From positions 3,224,001-3,288,000 of the forward strand of contig NZ_CP094526.1 in NCBI RefSeq assembly GCF_029910095.1: 64,000 bases of DNA, read 5' to 3'. Shown piece after piece: positions 1 through 10,005 of this stretch. Numbering within the stretch: the stretch's first letter is position 1; the number at the start of each line of letters is the position of its first letter. Position numbers and translations under genes: made by a program. The notes below the pieces were generated by a model. It did no database searches. It had not been told where the DNA came from and was given only the letters and a program-made list of their open reading frames with translations. Source of the DNA: Bradyrhizobium sp. ISRA464 (GTDB taxonomy: Bacteria > Pseudomonadota > Alphaproteobacteria > Rhizobiales > Xanthobacteraceae).

Positions 1-1490
<1,490 letters not shown>

Positions 1491-1514
1491 TTAACCAGGG
1501 AGGGAGAGGGGCGC

Positions 1515-1829
1515 TTAAGCGGCCTTCTTCTTGGAAGCGGGGACGTCGAGCACGCCCATGATGTCGCTTTCCTTCATGATCAGCAGGTCTTCACCGTCGA
1601 TCTTGACCTCGGTGCCCGACCACTTGCCGAACAGGACGCGGTCGCCGACCATGACGTCGATTGGGATCAGCTTGCCAGCCTCGTCGCGGCCGCCCGGGCC
1701 GACGGCGACGACTTCGCCCTGGGAGGGCTTTTCCTTGGCAGTGTCCGGAATGATGATGCCGCCAGCAGTCTTCTCTTCGGCGTCGATGCGCTTGACCACG
1801 ACGCGGTCGTGAAGCGGACGGAATTTCAT
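1515..1829 (-). CDS. groES: Co-chaperonin GroES (10 kDa)
   Basis: The lid of the GroEL chamber, a heptameric ring of about 10-kDa subunits. The 104 residues match the usual family length. The N-terminus [14 protein letters not shown], the mobile-loop region [18 protein letters not shown], and the later [15 protein letters not shown] segment are all canonical. An AGGAGG-like Shine-Dalgarno precedes the ATG (plus-strand cctcct at 1833-1840). It is the first gene of the groES-groEL operon, with a CIRCE operator starting 45 nt upstream of its start codon. Confidence 0.98.
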   Translation of the reverse strand: MKFRPLHDRVVVKRIDAEEKTAGGIIIPDTAKEKPSQGEVVAVGPGGRDEAGKLIPIDVMVGDRVLFGKWSGTEVKIDGEDLLIMKESDIMGVLDVPASKKKAA

Positions 1830-1873
1830 GCAGTCCTCCTAAACATTTGCAGATGTTGTAGAATTTTGGAGAG

Positions 1874-1900
1874 TTAGCAGTCCAGGTCAGCGAGTGCCAA
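1874..1900 (-). promoter_or_regulatory. CIRCE operator (HrcA binding site) of groESL
   Basis: The sequence is TTAGCAGTC, nine bases, then GAGTGCCAA. The CIRCE consensus is TTAGCACTC-N9-GAGTGCTAA, so the arms match 8/9 and 8/9 with the exact 9-bp spacer. It lies between the predicted -10 box and groES, where HrcA would block transcription except under heat shock. No hrcA gene is in the window. Confidence 0.88.
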
Positions 1901-1914
1901 CCTAGCCGAGATGG

Positions 1915-1943
1915 AGATAGGCCAGTCGCGGGCACCGGGCAAG
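1915..1943 (-). promoter_or_regulatory. Predicted groESL promoter (-35 CTTGCC, -10 CTATCT)
   Basis: On the minus strand CTTGCC (1943-1938) and CTATCT (1920-1915) are separated by 17 bp. The -10 lies 15 bp before the CIRCE element, so transcription would start within or just before the operator. The boxes fit a housekeeping or RpoH-like sigma factor equally well; the distinction is not possible by eye. Confidence 0.55.
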
Positions 1944-2212
1944 GGCTTCTAGCAGAAAAATTGGCACTCGGACGGGGCGTCTGCCAGCATCGCCGGTCAT
2001 GCTTAATGACGGCTTGGAGGCCGCCCAACTGGTATTAGCACCTGCGGTAAGCTGCTGCCAGCGCGAGAAATTTCAACAACCCGTTAAACATTTAGGCTTG
2101 AGATCGGTTAGTCGCGTGCGTCACATTTCTCTCATGTGAGCGCATCTTTGCCGGCGGTGGCCCCGGCAGGTCGGCCACCACGCGCACATGCGCTCCGTCA
2201 CAGGAGGTTGGC

Positions 2213-2503
2213 ATGGTCTCGCGTGTTGGTGGGGTTGTTTCCGACGACTTCCGGAAGCAGTTGCTGGGGTATGGGCTGACAACGGCGCAAATCCTGTATC
2301 GGATGCCGGATCACCCCTCGTTGCTGCAGACCTACGTCTGGCAGAATTACGATCTCTTCCCGAAATTCCCGGCGCTGCAGGATTTCCTCGCCTTCTGGCA
2401 GGAGAAGCTCGAGGGGCCGCTGTTCTCGGTGACGGTCGCGCACTCCAGGCTGGTCAAGCCCGCGGAGCTGCGCGCCGTCGACGGCGTCTTCCGGCTGCAT
2501 TGA
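2213..2503 (+). CDS. usg: Usg family protein
   Basis: A 96-residue protein of the small alphaproteobacterial Usg family; the molecular function is unknown. The segment DDFRKQLLGYGLTTAQILYR followed by MPDHPSLLQTYVWQ and the tail LRAVDGVFRLH are the family hallmarks as I remember them. A strong AGGAGG at 2202-2207 precedes the ATG. It stands alone, about 310 bp upstream of the CIRCE/promoter region of groESL and transcribed divergently from it. I see no signal peptide or membrane segment. Confidence 0.85.
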   Translation: MVSRVGGVVSDDFRKQLLGYGLTTAQILYRMPDHPSLLQTYVWQNYDLFPKFPALQDFLAFWQEKLEGPLFSVTVAHSRLVKPAELRAVDGVFRLH

Positions 2504-2659
2504 CGGCGGAGGGGACCACGGCGTGATCGCGCCGGGGCCGCCGCTTGGCGGCGCGCTTGAGGGAGCGCATGCACGTTCGCGCGACCCGATGCTTTCGCCC
2601 ATCCCCCAACAGGCTTTTGTGCTACCGTCATCCGGTTAGAAGACGGGAGGTAACCAACA

Positions 2660-3214
2660 ATGGCCAAGCGAAAGCCGGCATCAAGACCAGCGGCCAAGAC
2701 CGCGGTGAGGAAGAAATGGACCGGGCTCGGGAGCGCCGCCAAACCCTCGGCGCGCAAGACCATCAAGTCGAAGGGCCGCGTCTCGGCCGCCAGGAAGACG
2801 ACAACAAAGGCCAAGCCCAAGGCGCGGCCGAAGCAGCGGGTTGCCATCAGCCACCACCGCGAGGAGGATTTCAGGGCTGACGGACTGCGCGCCTATGCCA
2901 AGTATCGCGACCTCGGCATCGCTGATGCCACGCACGGGCTGGCCCAGGCGCATGTGATCCGGCTGCAGGGTCCGTGCAATCCGGAAGAGGTGTCGAAGCT
3001 GCATTATCATGACGTCGAGTTCCAGATGGTCTACGTGCTCAAGGGCTGGGTGAAGACCTACATGGAAGGCGAGGGCGAGACGTTGATGACGCAGGGCAGC
3101 GCCTGGACCCAGCCGCCGCGCATCCGGCACGTGATCCTGGATTACTCCGACGACGTCGAATTGCTGGAAGTGATCCTGCCGGCGGAGTTCAAGACGGTCG
3201 AGTTGACGGCGTGA
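2660..3214 (+). CDS. Cupin-domain protein with a lysine/arginine-rich N-terminal tail
   Basis: 184 residues in two parts. Residues 1 to about 60 are almost only Lys, Arg, Ala, Thr, Pro and Ser, with AAK/ARK/TKAK-type steps like bacterial histone-H1-like proteins. From about residue 65 a cupin barrel follows: KLHYHDVEFQMVYVLKGWV contains the HxH...E metal-binding motif, and PRIRHVI carries the later histidine of the second cupin motif. This suggests a metal-binding small-molecule or sensory barrel attached to a nucleic-acid or polyanion-binding tail. The ATG has a GGAGG at 2646-2651. Monocistronic by context. The substrate is unknown. Confidence 0.8.
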   Translation: MAKRKPASRPAAKTAVRKKWTGLGSAAKPSARKTIKSKGRVSAARKTTTKAKPKARPKQRVAISHHREEDFRADGLRAYAKYRDLGIADATHGLAQAHVIRLQGPCNPEEVSKLHYHDVEFQMVYVLKGWVKTYMEGEGETLMTQGSAWTQPPRIRHVILDYSDDVELLEVILPAEFKTVELTA

Positions 3215-3218
3215 TCTC

Positions 3219-3339
3219 GTAGCCCAGATGGAGCCAACGGGTCGCGCGAATGCGCGCCCGATGACAGGCTCCGCGGAATCCGGGAGTCGTGCACACTATG
3301 ATGATGCCCCCGGATTGCGCTTCGCTCCATCCGGGCTAC
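3219..3339. repeat. Intergenic palindromic repeat between convergent genes
   Basis: GTAGCCCAGATGGAGC (3219-3234) is repeated inverted as GCTCCATCCGGGCTAC (3324-3339), with further GC-rich dyads inside. It fills the gap between the convergent cupin and NupC genes and overlaps the NupC stop codon. The outer motif resembles a repeat family I associate with Bradyrhizobium intergenic regions. Confidence 0.7.
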
Positions 3340-4592
3340 GGGGACGTCATCGTCCCCACAATCGCGCCCATCAGGCATGTTGTGAGCGTGCCTGATACGA
3401 TCGACTTCAGCCCGAGCGCGTTGATCTCCTCGCGCCGCCCCGGCGCCATGATGCCGAGTCCGCCGATCATGATGCCGAGGCTCCCGAAATTGGCGAAGCC
3501 GCACGTCGCATAGAGCATGATCAGCCGCGAGCGCGGATCGAGCGCATCGGTGCCGAGCTTCGAGAGGTCGACATAGGCGATCAGCTCGTTCAGCACGGTC
3601 TTGGTGCCCATCAGGCTTCCCGCCGTGACCGCCTGCGACCATGGCAGGCCCATCAGCCAGCACACCGGCGCCATCGCATAGCCGAGCAGCCGCTGCAGCG
3701 AGATCTTCGCGCCGCCGACCTCCGGCAACAGGCCGACGATCGCGTTGAGGAGATACACCAGTGCCACCAGCACAAGGAGCATCGCGATGATGTTCATCAG
3801 CAGCTCGAGCCCGGCCACCGTGCCCTTGACGATCGCGTCCATTGTCGACGAGACATGGATGTCGGGATCGTCGAGCGATCCGCCGGTGCGCTTGTCTGTC
3901 GTCTCCGGCACCATGACCAGGCTGACCAGGATGGCGGCCGGCGCGCCGAGCACCGAGGCAATGACGAAATGCGCGGCGGCGTCCGGGATCAGCGGCGCGA
4001 GCAGCGTGGCGTAAAGCACCAGCACGGTGCCGGCGATTCCCGCCATGCCGCCAGTCATCACCAGAAACAATTCGCTGCGGGTGAGCTGGGCCAAATAGGG
4101 GCGGATGAAGAGGGGCGCCTCCACCATGCCGAGGAAGATGTTGGCCGCGGTCGAGAGCCCGACCGCGCCGCCGACGCCGAGCGTGCGCTCGAGCAGCCAG
4201 GCCATGCCGCGCACCACCGGCGGCAGCACGCGCCAATAAAACAGCAGCGTCGTCAGCACGCTCATGACAAGCACGATCGGCAGCGCCTGGAAGGCGAGAA
4301 TGAAGTCTGTGCCCGGCGCCTTGGGATCGAACGGCGCAGGGCCGCCGCCGACATAGCCGAACACGAAGGCGGTACCGGCGTGCGTCGCGGCGGCGATGGT
4401 GCCGACCGCATCGTTGATCGAGCCGAAGGCTTTCGTCACCAGCGGCACCTTGATCAGCACCAGCGCGGTGACGATGGTGACGGCCAGCCCGATCGCGGCC
4501 TGACGCAGCGACACCGCGCGGCGGCTCTCCCCGAACGCCCAGGCGATCGCAAGGAGCGCCACCACGCCAAACGCTGATTGCAATTGCAGCAT
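3336..4592 (-). CDS. NupC-type concentrative nucleoside transporter
   Basis: An inner-membrane symporter that takes up nucleosides with protons or sodium. 418 residues, the usual size for bacterial CNT proteins. The sequence is nearly all hydrophobic helices, with family features such as GIAGTVLVLYA, MGLPWSQAVTAGSLMGTKTVLNELIAY and the C-terminal CGFANFGSLGIMIGGLGIMAPGRR. The start chosen, MLQLQSAFGV at 4592, matches the family N-terminus; the open frame continues upstream to 4709 but that part looks non-coding and would overlap the MFS gene. It is divergent from the MFS gene, with 115 bp between the starts. Confidence 0.92.
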   Translation of the reverse strand: MLQLQSAFGVVALLAIAWAFGESRRAVSLRQAAIGLAVTIVTALVLIKVPLVTKAFGSINDAVGTIAAATHAGTAFVFGYVGGGPAPFDPKAPGTDFILAFQALPIVLVMSVLTTLLFYWRVLPPVVRGMAWLLERTLGVGGAVGLSTAANIFLGMVEAPLFIRPYLAQLTRSELFLVMTGGMAGIAGTVLVLYATLLAPLIPDAAAHFVIASVLGAPAAILVSLVMVPETTDKRTGGSLDDPDIHVSSTMDAIVKGTVAGLELLMNIIAMLLVLVALVYLLNAIVGLLPEVGGAKISLQRLLGYAMAPVCWLMGLPWSQAVTAGSLMGTKTVLNELIAYVDLSKLGTDALDPRSRLIMLYATCGFANFGSLGIMIGGLGIMAPGRREEINALGLKSIVSGTLTTCLMGAIVGTMTSP

Positions 4593-4707
4593 CAAGACCC
4601 CGAAAACCCTTCGCGCGATTATGGCAGGGGCTTCGTGCAGCGCAATGCTGTTGCGCGTTGACGTCGCCGCCATTGACAAGTTGCAGGCGGTCGGCCACGG
4701 CTCGCTC

Positions 4708-5931
4708 ATGTCTTCCGTAACGACCGTCGGCGCCCGCGATCTGCTCGGTCACAGATCTTTTCTGTTCTTCCTGTCGTCGCGCAGCCTGTCGCGGTTTTCC
4801 AGCCAGATCGGCGCGGTCGCGATCGGCTGGCAGATCTACGACTTGACCGGCAGCGCCTTTGCCCTCGGCATGGTCGGCCTGGTTCAGTTCCTGCCGACGG
4901 CGCTGCTCGTGTTCGTCGCCGGCCACGCCGCCGACCGGTTCGAACGCAAACGCGTGGTGCAGGCCTGCCAGCTCGCCGAGGCGCTGACCGCGCTGTTCCT
5001 CGCAGTGAGCACGTTTGCCGGCACCATCTCCGAGGTGCAGACCTTTGTTGCGACCTTCGTGCTCGGGATCGCCGGCGCGTTCGAGAGCCCGGCGACCGCG
5101 GCGCTGCTGCCGCTGATCGCGCCGCAGGGTTCGCTGCAGCGGGCGACCGCAATCTCGAGCGGCGCGGCGCAGGTTGCGACCATTGCCGGACCTGCGCTGG
5201 GCGGCTTTGCCTATGCCCTGATGCCGAGCGCGCCCTATGCCGTGATGACGGTGTTCTGGTTGTTCGGCATGATCCTGACCGGCGGCATCGGCCGGCTGCA
5301 GCAGGCGCCGGCGAAGAACGGCGCATCGTCGGACGATGTGTTCGCCGGCGTCACCTTCGTCCGCAGCAATCCGGCGATCCTCGGCACCATCTCGCTCGAC
5401 CTGTTCGCGGTGCTGTTCGGCGGCGTCACCGCGCTGCTGCCGATCTATGCGCGCGACATCCTGCAAACCGGTCCGCTCGGCCTCGGTATCCTGCGCGCCG
5501 CGCCCGCGGTCGGCGCGCTCTTGATGACCATGGTGCTGGCACAGCATACGATCAGCCGCCGCGTCGGACTAAGGATGTTCCAGGCGGTCATCGTGTTCGG
5601 GGCGGCGACGGTGGTGTTCGCGCTGTCTCATTGGATGTGGTTGTCGGCGCTGGCGCTCGCGGTCCTGGGCGCGGCCGACACGATCAGCGTCGTGATCCGG
5701 TTCTCGCTGGTACAGTTGGCGACGCCCGACGAGATGCGCGGCCGGGTCGGCGCCGTCAATTTCCTCTTCATCAACGCGTCGAACCAGCTCGGGCAGTTCG
5801 AAAGCGGCGTCACCGCGGCGCTGCTCGGCACGGTGCCGGCCGCAGTCCTCGGCGGCGTCGGCACGATCGCGATCGCGCTGCTCTGGATGAAGCTGTTCCC
5901 GACGCTGCGGACTGTGGAGAAGCTGGAGTAG
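4708..5931 (+). CDS. MFS transporter (EntS/MFS_3-like exporter)
   Basis: A 407-residue, 12-helix major facilitator protein of the drug/siderophore-exporter type. RSLSRFSSQIGAVAIGWQIYDLTGS in helix 1 and the loop 2-3 motif GHAADRFERKRVV are typical of the EntS-like family, as is RGRVGAVNFLFINASNQLGQFESG in the second half. I chose ATG 4708 because the family begins just before the conserved LLGHRSFLFFLSSR; no good Shine-Dalgarno helps, and ATG 4645 or 4621 remain possible. The substrate cannot be inferred from neighbours. Confidence 0.9.
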   Translation: MSSVTTVGARDLLGHRSFLFFLSSRSLSRFSSQIGAVAIGWQIYDLTGSAFALGMVGLVQFLPTALLVFVAGHAADRFERKRVVQACQLAEALTALFLAVSTFAGTISEVQTFVATFVLGIAGAFESPATAALLPLIAPQGSLQRATAISSGAAQVATIAGPALGGFAYALMPSAPYAVMTVFWLFGMILTGGIGRLQQAPAKNGASSDDVFAGVTFVRSNPAILGTISLDLFAVLFGGVTALLPIYARDILQTGPLGLGILRAAPAVGALLMTMVLAQHTISRRVGLRMFQAVIVFGAATVVFALSHWMWLSALALAVLGAADTISVVIRFSLVQLATPDEMRGRVGAVNFLFINASNQLGQFESGVTAALLGTVPAAVLGGVGTIAIALLWMKLFPTLRTVEKLE

Positions 5932-5945
5932 GGGCTTTCTCTTGT

Positions 5946-6024
5946 CATTGCGAGCGAAGCGAAGCAATCCATCTTGCCGCTTGTGGAGGCATGGATTGCT
6001 TCGTCGCTAACGCTCCTCGCAATG
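5946..6024. repeat. REP-like intergenic palindrome (CATTGCGAG family)
   Basis: CATTGCGAGCGAAGCGAAGCAATCCAT is mirrored imperfectly by ATGGATTGCTTCGTCGC...CTCGCAATG, making a long hairpin between two convergent genes (MFS and SDR). This motif is a common dispersed repeat in bradyrhizobia and relatives, from memory. Confidence 0.8.
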
Positions 6025-6042
6025 GCGGCAGCGGCTGTGGGG

Positions 6043-6804
6043 CTAGCCTCGTCCCACAAACGGCATCTTGGTCGCCATCACCGTCATGAACAGCACGTTG
6101 GCGTCGAGCGGCAGGCCCGCCATGTAGGCGACGGCATCGCCGACCGCTTTCGCGTCCATGCGCGGTTCGTGCTTGGTCGTGCCATCGGGCTGCAGCACGC
6201 CGGGGCCGTTGACCATGCGGTCGGTCATCGGGGTTGCGGCGTTGCCGATGTCGACCTGGCCGACTGCGATGTCGTACATGCGTCCGTCAAGGTTGGAAGA
6301 CTTGGTGAGGCCGGTGATGGCGTGCTTGGTCGAGGTGTAGGCCGCCGAGAACGGGCGCGGCGCGTGCGCGGAGATCGAGCCGTTGTTGATGATGCGGCCG
6401 CCGCGCGGCTTCTGGTCCTTCATGATGCGGAAGGCGTGCTGGGTGCACAGGAACGGGGCGGTGAGGTTGGTGTTCACCACGGCTTGCCACTGCTCGAGCG
6501 GCAGATCCTCGAAATTGACCGGCGGTGCGCCCATGCCGGCATTGTTGAACAGCAGGTCGAGCCGGCCGTAGGTGGCTTTCACCTTGTCGAACAGCGCGGC
6601 GATCGAGGCCGGGCTGGTCATGTCGGCGGTGACGCACAGGCTCTTGCCGGCGGGGCCGAGCTTGCTGGTTTCCTCCAGCATCTCCAGCCGGCGTCCGGCG
6701 AGCACGACGGTGAAGCCTGCATTCATCAGGGCAAGCGACGCGGCGCGTCCGACGCCGGTGCCGGCACCGGTGACGACGGCGATCTTGTTGGCTGCCTCAG
6801 TCAT
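6043..6804 (-). CDS. SDR family NAD(P)-dependent oxidoreductase
   Basis: A 253-residue classical short-chain dehydrogenase. It has TGAGTGVG (residues 12-19) for cofactor binding, NNAG (87-90), a Ser at 143-145, and Y156-x3-K160 in [10 protein letters not shown]. The substrate is unknown. Its ATG overlaps the stop codon of the upstream Anbu gene (ATGA, 6804-6801), so the two are very likely co-transcribed and translationally coupled. SDR proteins are not an established core partner of Anbu, which makes the pairing worth noting. Confidence 0.92.
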   Translation of the reverse strand: MTEAANKIAVVTGAGTGVGRAASLALMNAGFTVVLAGRRLEMLEETSKLGPAGKSLCVTADMTSPASIAALFDKVKATYGRLDLLFNNAGMGAPPVNFEDLPLEQWQAVVNTNLTAPFLCTQHAFRIMKDQKPRGGRIINNGSISAHAPRPFSAAYTSTKHAITGLTKSSNLDGRMYDIAVGQVDIGNAATPMTDRMVNGPGVLQPDGTTKHEPRMDAKAVGDAVAYMAGLPLDANVLFMTVMATKMPFVGRG

Positions 6805-7577
6805 CTGGTTTCCTCTTTCTTGGCTTTTGCTTCGATCTCGGTCTTGTAGGGCGGACGCGGAATATTCTGGTGCGCCGCGCGCAGCGCCGCGGACCAGCGC
6901 GAGCGCAGGTCATGGAAATAGGGTTCGCCGGCCTCGATGCGGTGGTTGAGGTCGGCCTCGCAGGCGTCGGCGCGGACCACCAGCACGTCGATTGGCAGGC
7001 CGACGCCGAGGTTGGAGCGCATCGTCGAATCCATCGAGATCAGGCCGGTCTTCAGCGCCTCATAGAGCTCGACGTCGTAATGCATGGCGCGGTCGAGCAC
7101 CGGTTTGCCGTATTTGTGCTCGCCGATCTGCAGGTACGGCGTGTCGGTGGTGCATTCGATGAAGTTGCCGGCGGTGTAGACCATGAACAGGCGCATCCGC
7201 GAGCCCTTGATCTGACCGCCGAACAGGAAGGAGACGTCGAAGGAGATGTCTTCGCCGCGCAGCGCTTCTCCCTCGGTTGCGTGCACGGCGCGGATGGCGC
7301 GGCCGATCCGCTGTGCCGCCTGGAACATGGTCGGCGCATTCATCAACGTTTCGAGCTCGCCGGTCTGCGGGTCTGCCATGCCCTCGGTCAGGGTCGATAG
7401 CACCGACTGGCTGATCGCCAGATTGCCGGCGCTCGCGACCGCCATGATGCGCTCGCCTGGCGTTTCGAAGATGTGCAGCTTGCGGAAGGTCGAGACATTG
7501 TCGAGGCCGGCATTGGTGCGGGTGTCCGCGATCATGACGAGGCCGTCTCGCACCAGAATTCCACAGCAATAGGTCAT
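6801..7577 (-). CDS. anbu: Anbu: proteasome-like (BPH) N-terminal nucleophile peptidase
   Basis: 258 residues. Anbu is a self-assembling bacterial relative of proteasome beta subunits and HslV. The start [20 protein letters not shown] places Thr2 as the N-terminal nucleophile after methionine removal, with Asp18 (ADTRT) and Lys33 (FRKLH), matching the proteasome Thr1/Asp17/Lys33 set. The open frame runs further upstream to 7823, but Anbu proteins begin at this MTY, and that extension lacks family character. In most genomes Anbu sits with transglutaminase-like, alpha-E and ATP-grasp genes; here those lie 6.5 kb away (14056-17477), same strand. It is followed directly by an overlapping SDR gene. 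Confidence 0.95.
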   Translation of the reverse strand: MTYCCGILVRDGLVMIADTRTNAGLDNVSTFRKLHIFETPGERIMAVASAGNLAISQSVLSTLTEGMADPQTGELETLMNAPTMFQAAQRIGRAIRAVHATEGEALRGEDISFDVSFLFGGQIKGSRMRLFMVYTAGNFIECTTDTPYLQIGEHKYGKPVLDRAMHYDVELYEALKTGLISMDSTMRSNLGVGLPIDVLVVRADACEADLNHRIEAGEPYFHDLRSRWSAALRAAHQNIPRPPYKTEIEAKAKKEETR

Positions 7578-7958
7578 GTCCAGTCCCCGCCGGTCCGACT
7601 GTCTCGGCGCCAAACTAGTAGCCAATTTCACGGTGCCATCCAACCCCAATTCCTTTCCGCGGAACATGCGGTGAATGGTCAAAAATGGTTGCCTCTCGAC
7701 CGCGTCGATGGCCAGGGCAGCGGCTGCCTTGGCTCGCGGCTGGCAACGGTCCCGGCAGCCCGAGGCGCCGTCCCGGTTCAGGAACGGCTGGCCGGAATGT
7801 TCAGCGCGATGCGCGGCCTCCAACGACGCAATGACTCATGCGCCTGCTCTGCGTTGCGCGCAGCCGGCAATGATCTGCCTCCCGCATCGTTGCGGCGCGC
7901 ACGGCATTGTGCTCGACTGTTCGCGATCAACAAGAAAAAGAAATTCCGAGAGGCGAGA
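7578..7958. other. Divergent intergenic region, no gene seen
   Basis: 381 bp between the divergent Anbu and solute-binding-protein genes. It must hold the promoter of the latter and possibly a new promoter for Anbu, but I cannot pick a convincing -35/-10 pair. Open frames here are short and not protein-like. Confidence 0.5.
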
Positions 7959-9554
7959 ATGTCGTTCAGGCTGGCCGCATGCATTGCGGCGTTGGGTCTC
8001 GTGACCATGGCGGCAAGCCCAGCATTGGCGCAGAAGAAGGGTGGCACGCTGCGGCTCTATCACAACGACAATCCGCCCTCGACCTCGCTGCTCGAGGAAT
8101 CCACCATCGCCTCGGTGATGCCGTTCGCGGCTGTATTCAACAATCTCGTGGTGTTCGACCCGGCCAAGGTTCACGAGAGCATCGACACCGTGATCCCCGA
8201 TCTCGCCGAAAGCTGGTCATGGGATTCGACCAACACCAAGCTCACCTTCAAGCTGCGGCAGGGTGTGAAATGGCACGACGGCCAGCCGTTCACGGCAAAG
8301 GACGTGCAATGCACCTGGCGGATGCTGATCGGCAAGAGCGAGACCCAGGACTTCAAGCGCAATCCGCGCAAGGTCTGGTACACCAAGCTCAAGGACGTCA
8401 GCATCAACGGCGATTATGAGGCGACGTTCGAATTGAGCGAGCCGCAGCCGGGGCTGCTGGCGCTGCTCGCCAGCGCTTTCTCGGTCGTCTATCCCTGCCA
8501 CGTGCCGCAGCAGGTGATGCGCACCAAGCCGATCGGCACCGGGCCGTTCAAATTCGTCGAGTTCAGGCGCGGCGATTCGATCCGGCTCGTGCGTAACCCG
8601 GATTACTTCAAGAAGGACCGGCCGTATCTCGACGAGATCACGGTGCGCACGATCGACAGCCGCGCGACGCGCATGCTGGCGTTTGCGACCGGCGACTACG
8701 ACATCACCTTTCCCTCCGACGTCACCATTCCCCTGATGAAGGACGTCAAGGCGCGGGCGCCGAACGCGATCTGCGAGATGACGGCGACCAACACCCAGAT
8801 CAATCTGATGGTCAACCGCGTCAATCCGCCGTTCGACAATCCCGACATCCGCCGCGCGATGTCGCTGGCGCTGGACCGCAAGGCCTTCAACACCATCCTG
8901 TTCGAGGGCAACGGGCGGCTCGGCGGCGCCATGCTCGCGAAGCCGGAAGGCGAGTGGGGCATGCCGCCCGATGTGCTGGCGACGCTGCCGGGCTATGGGC
9001 CTGATACCGAGAAGAATATCGCGGAGGCGCAAGCGATCATGCAGAAGCTCGGCTACAGCGACGCCAAGCCGCTGCCGATCAAGATCCAGACCCGCAACCT
9101 ACCGACCTATCGCGATCCGGCGGTGATCCTCGCCGACCAGCTCAAGAAGATCTACATCGTGGCCGAGCTGGACATTCTGGATACGCCGCGCTGGTACTCC
9201 CGGCTGCAGCGCAAGGACTACACGATCGGGCTGAACGTGACCGGCGTCAGCGTCGACGATCCCGACGGCAATCTGGTCGAAAACTACTCCTGCCACTCCG
9301 AGCGCAACTACACCCAGTATTGCAATGCGGAGGTCGACAAGCTGCTGGCCGCGCAGTCCCGCGAGCTGGACAAGGACAAGCGCAGGCAGCTCGTGTTCGA
9401 CATCGAACGCCTGCTGGCCGAGGACGCGGCGCGCCCGATCATCCTGCACTCATCGGCCGGCAATTGCTGGCAGCCCTATGTGAAGAACTTCCATCCGCAC
9501 GACAACAGCCAGTACAACAATCTGCGGTTTGAGGACGTGTGGCTGGATAAATGA
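7959..9554 (+). CDS. Peptide/nickel-type ABC transporter substrate-binding protein (SBP_bac_5)
   Basis: 531 residues, periplasmic. A signal peptide covers residues 1-25 (basic start, LAACIAALGLVTMAASPALAQ, cut after ALA). The mature protein shows cluster C/family 5 hallmarks: KLTFKLRQGVKWHDGQPFTA, PIGTGPFKF, LVRNPDYF, and IRRAMSLALDRKAF. The ATG follows a GAGAGGCGAG stretch. No permease or ATPase gene adjoins it, so it is an orphan receptor or works with a transporter elsewhere. Its stop codon is made by a 19-bp tandem duplication. It differs clearly from the two mutually similar binding proteins at 34479 and 55608. Confidence 0.93.
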   Translation: MSFRLAACIAALGLVTMAASPALAQKKGGTLRLYHNDNPPSTSLLEESTIASVMPFAAVFNNLVVFDPAKVHESIDTVIPDLAESWSWDSTNTKLTFKLRQGVKWHDGQPFTAKDVQCTWRMLIGKSETQDFKRNPRKVWYTKLKDVSINGDYEATFELSEPQPGLLALLASAFSVVYPCHVPQQVMRTKPIGTGPFKFVEFRRGDSIRLVRNPDYFKKDRPYLDEITVRTIDSRATRMLAFATGDYDITFPSDVTIPLMKDVKARAPNAICEMTATNTQINLMVNRVNPPFDNPDIRRAMSLALDRKAFNTILFEGNGRLGGAMLAKPEGEWGMPPDVLATLPGYGPDTEKNIAEAQAIMQKLGYSDAKPLPIKIQTRNLPTYRDPAVILADQLKKIYIVAELDILDTPRWYSRLQRKDYTIGLNVTGVSVDDPDGNLVENYSCHSERNYTQYCNAEVDKLLAAQSRELDKDKRRQLVFDIERLLAEDAARPIILHSSAGNCWQPYVKNFHPHDNSQYNNLRFEDVWLDK

Positions 9555-9571
9555 CGTGTGGCTGGATAAAT
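9534..9571 (+). repeat. Perfect 19-bp tandem duplication across the stop codon
   Basis: GACGTGTGGCTGGATAAAT occurs at 9534-9552 and again at 9553-9571 with no mismatch. The first copy encodes the last residues DVWLDK; the junction creates TGA (9552-9554). The second copy carries GATAAATAA, evidently the original stop, so the protein end is unchanged. Confidence 0.97.
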
Positions 9572-9711
9572 AATGCGTCCTGCCCCGCTGGCGACGACAT
9601 GCGCCGCCGCCCTTCGCACACGCGAAGCGCTCGCGCCGATCGCCGGGTGTCAGAGTAGCGACGGCACCGTCAGTCAGGCCGCGTAGAGATCCATCGGGAC
9701 ATCCGAAGCCG

Positions 9712-10005
9712 CTACGGAAGTTCGGATATCAGCTTGGTCCACTCGGCCTCGGGCCAGGCCCGTGAGGTGCAGGTCCGTATGTTTCCCTGAGAACTGAGGG
9801 CAAGTGCGAGCTTTGTGATGTGGTCGCCGAGCGGCGCTTCGGCGAGGAGAAGAAGGTCATGCTCGCCGGAGGTGAGATAGACCTCCTTGATTTCGACGCC
9901 GAGCGTCTTGGCGAGTTCTCTCGCCGCTCGGCTGCGCTTGGGAGCTTCCCGCACATTACGAATTCCCTGGTCGGTCCAGTCGATCCTCACTATGAATGTC
10001 GCCAT
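9712..10005 (-). CDS. GYD domain protein
   Basis: A 97-residue single-domain protein. The pattern MATFIVRIDWTDQGIRNVRE, then GVEIKEVYLTSGEHDLLLLAEAP and ALALSSQGNIRT, matches the GYD family (here GEHD in place of the GYD-type signature), small ferredoxin-fold proteins of unknown biochemical role. The start is ATG 10005, with GGAGG five bases upstream; an in-frame TTG at 10017 is less likely because it overlaps that ribosome site. It stands alone between unrelated genes. Confidence 0.85.
   Translation of the reverse strand: MATFIVRIDWTDQGIRNVREAPKRSRAARELAKTLGVEIKEVYLTSGEHDLLLLAEAPLGDHITKLALALSSQGNIRTCTSRAWPEAEWTKLISELP

Noticed and set aside
1961..1987. Possible second CIRCE element upstream of the groESL promoter
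   Set aside because: One arm is good (TTGGCACTC) but the other matches only 5 of 9 at the right spacing, so it is not a full operator; kept only as the solitary half site in a finding.
3142..5547. 801-codon open frame on the minus strand
   Set aside because: It runs antisense through the MFS gene and out of frame through NupC; Arg/Ala/His-rich with no family features.
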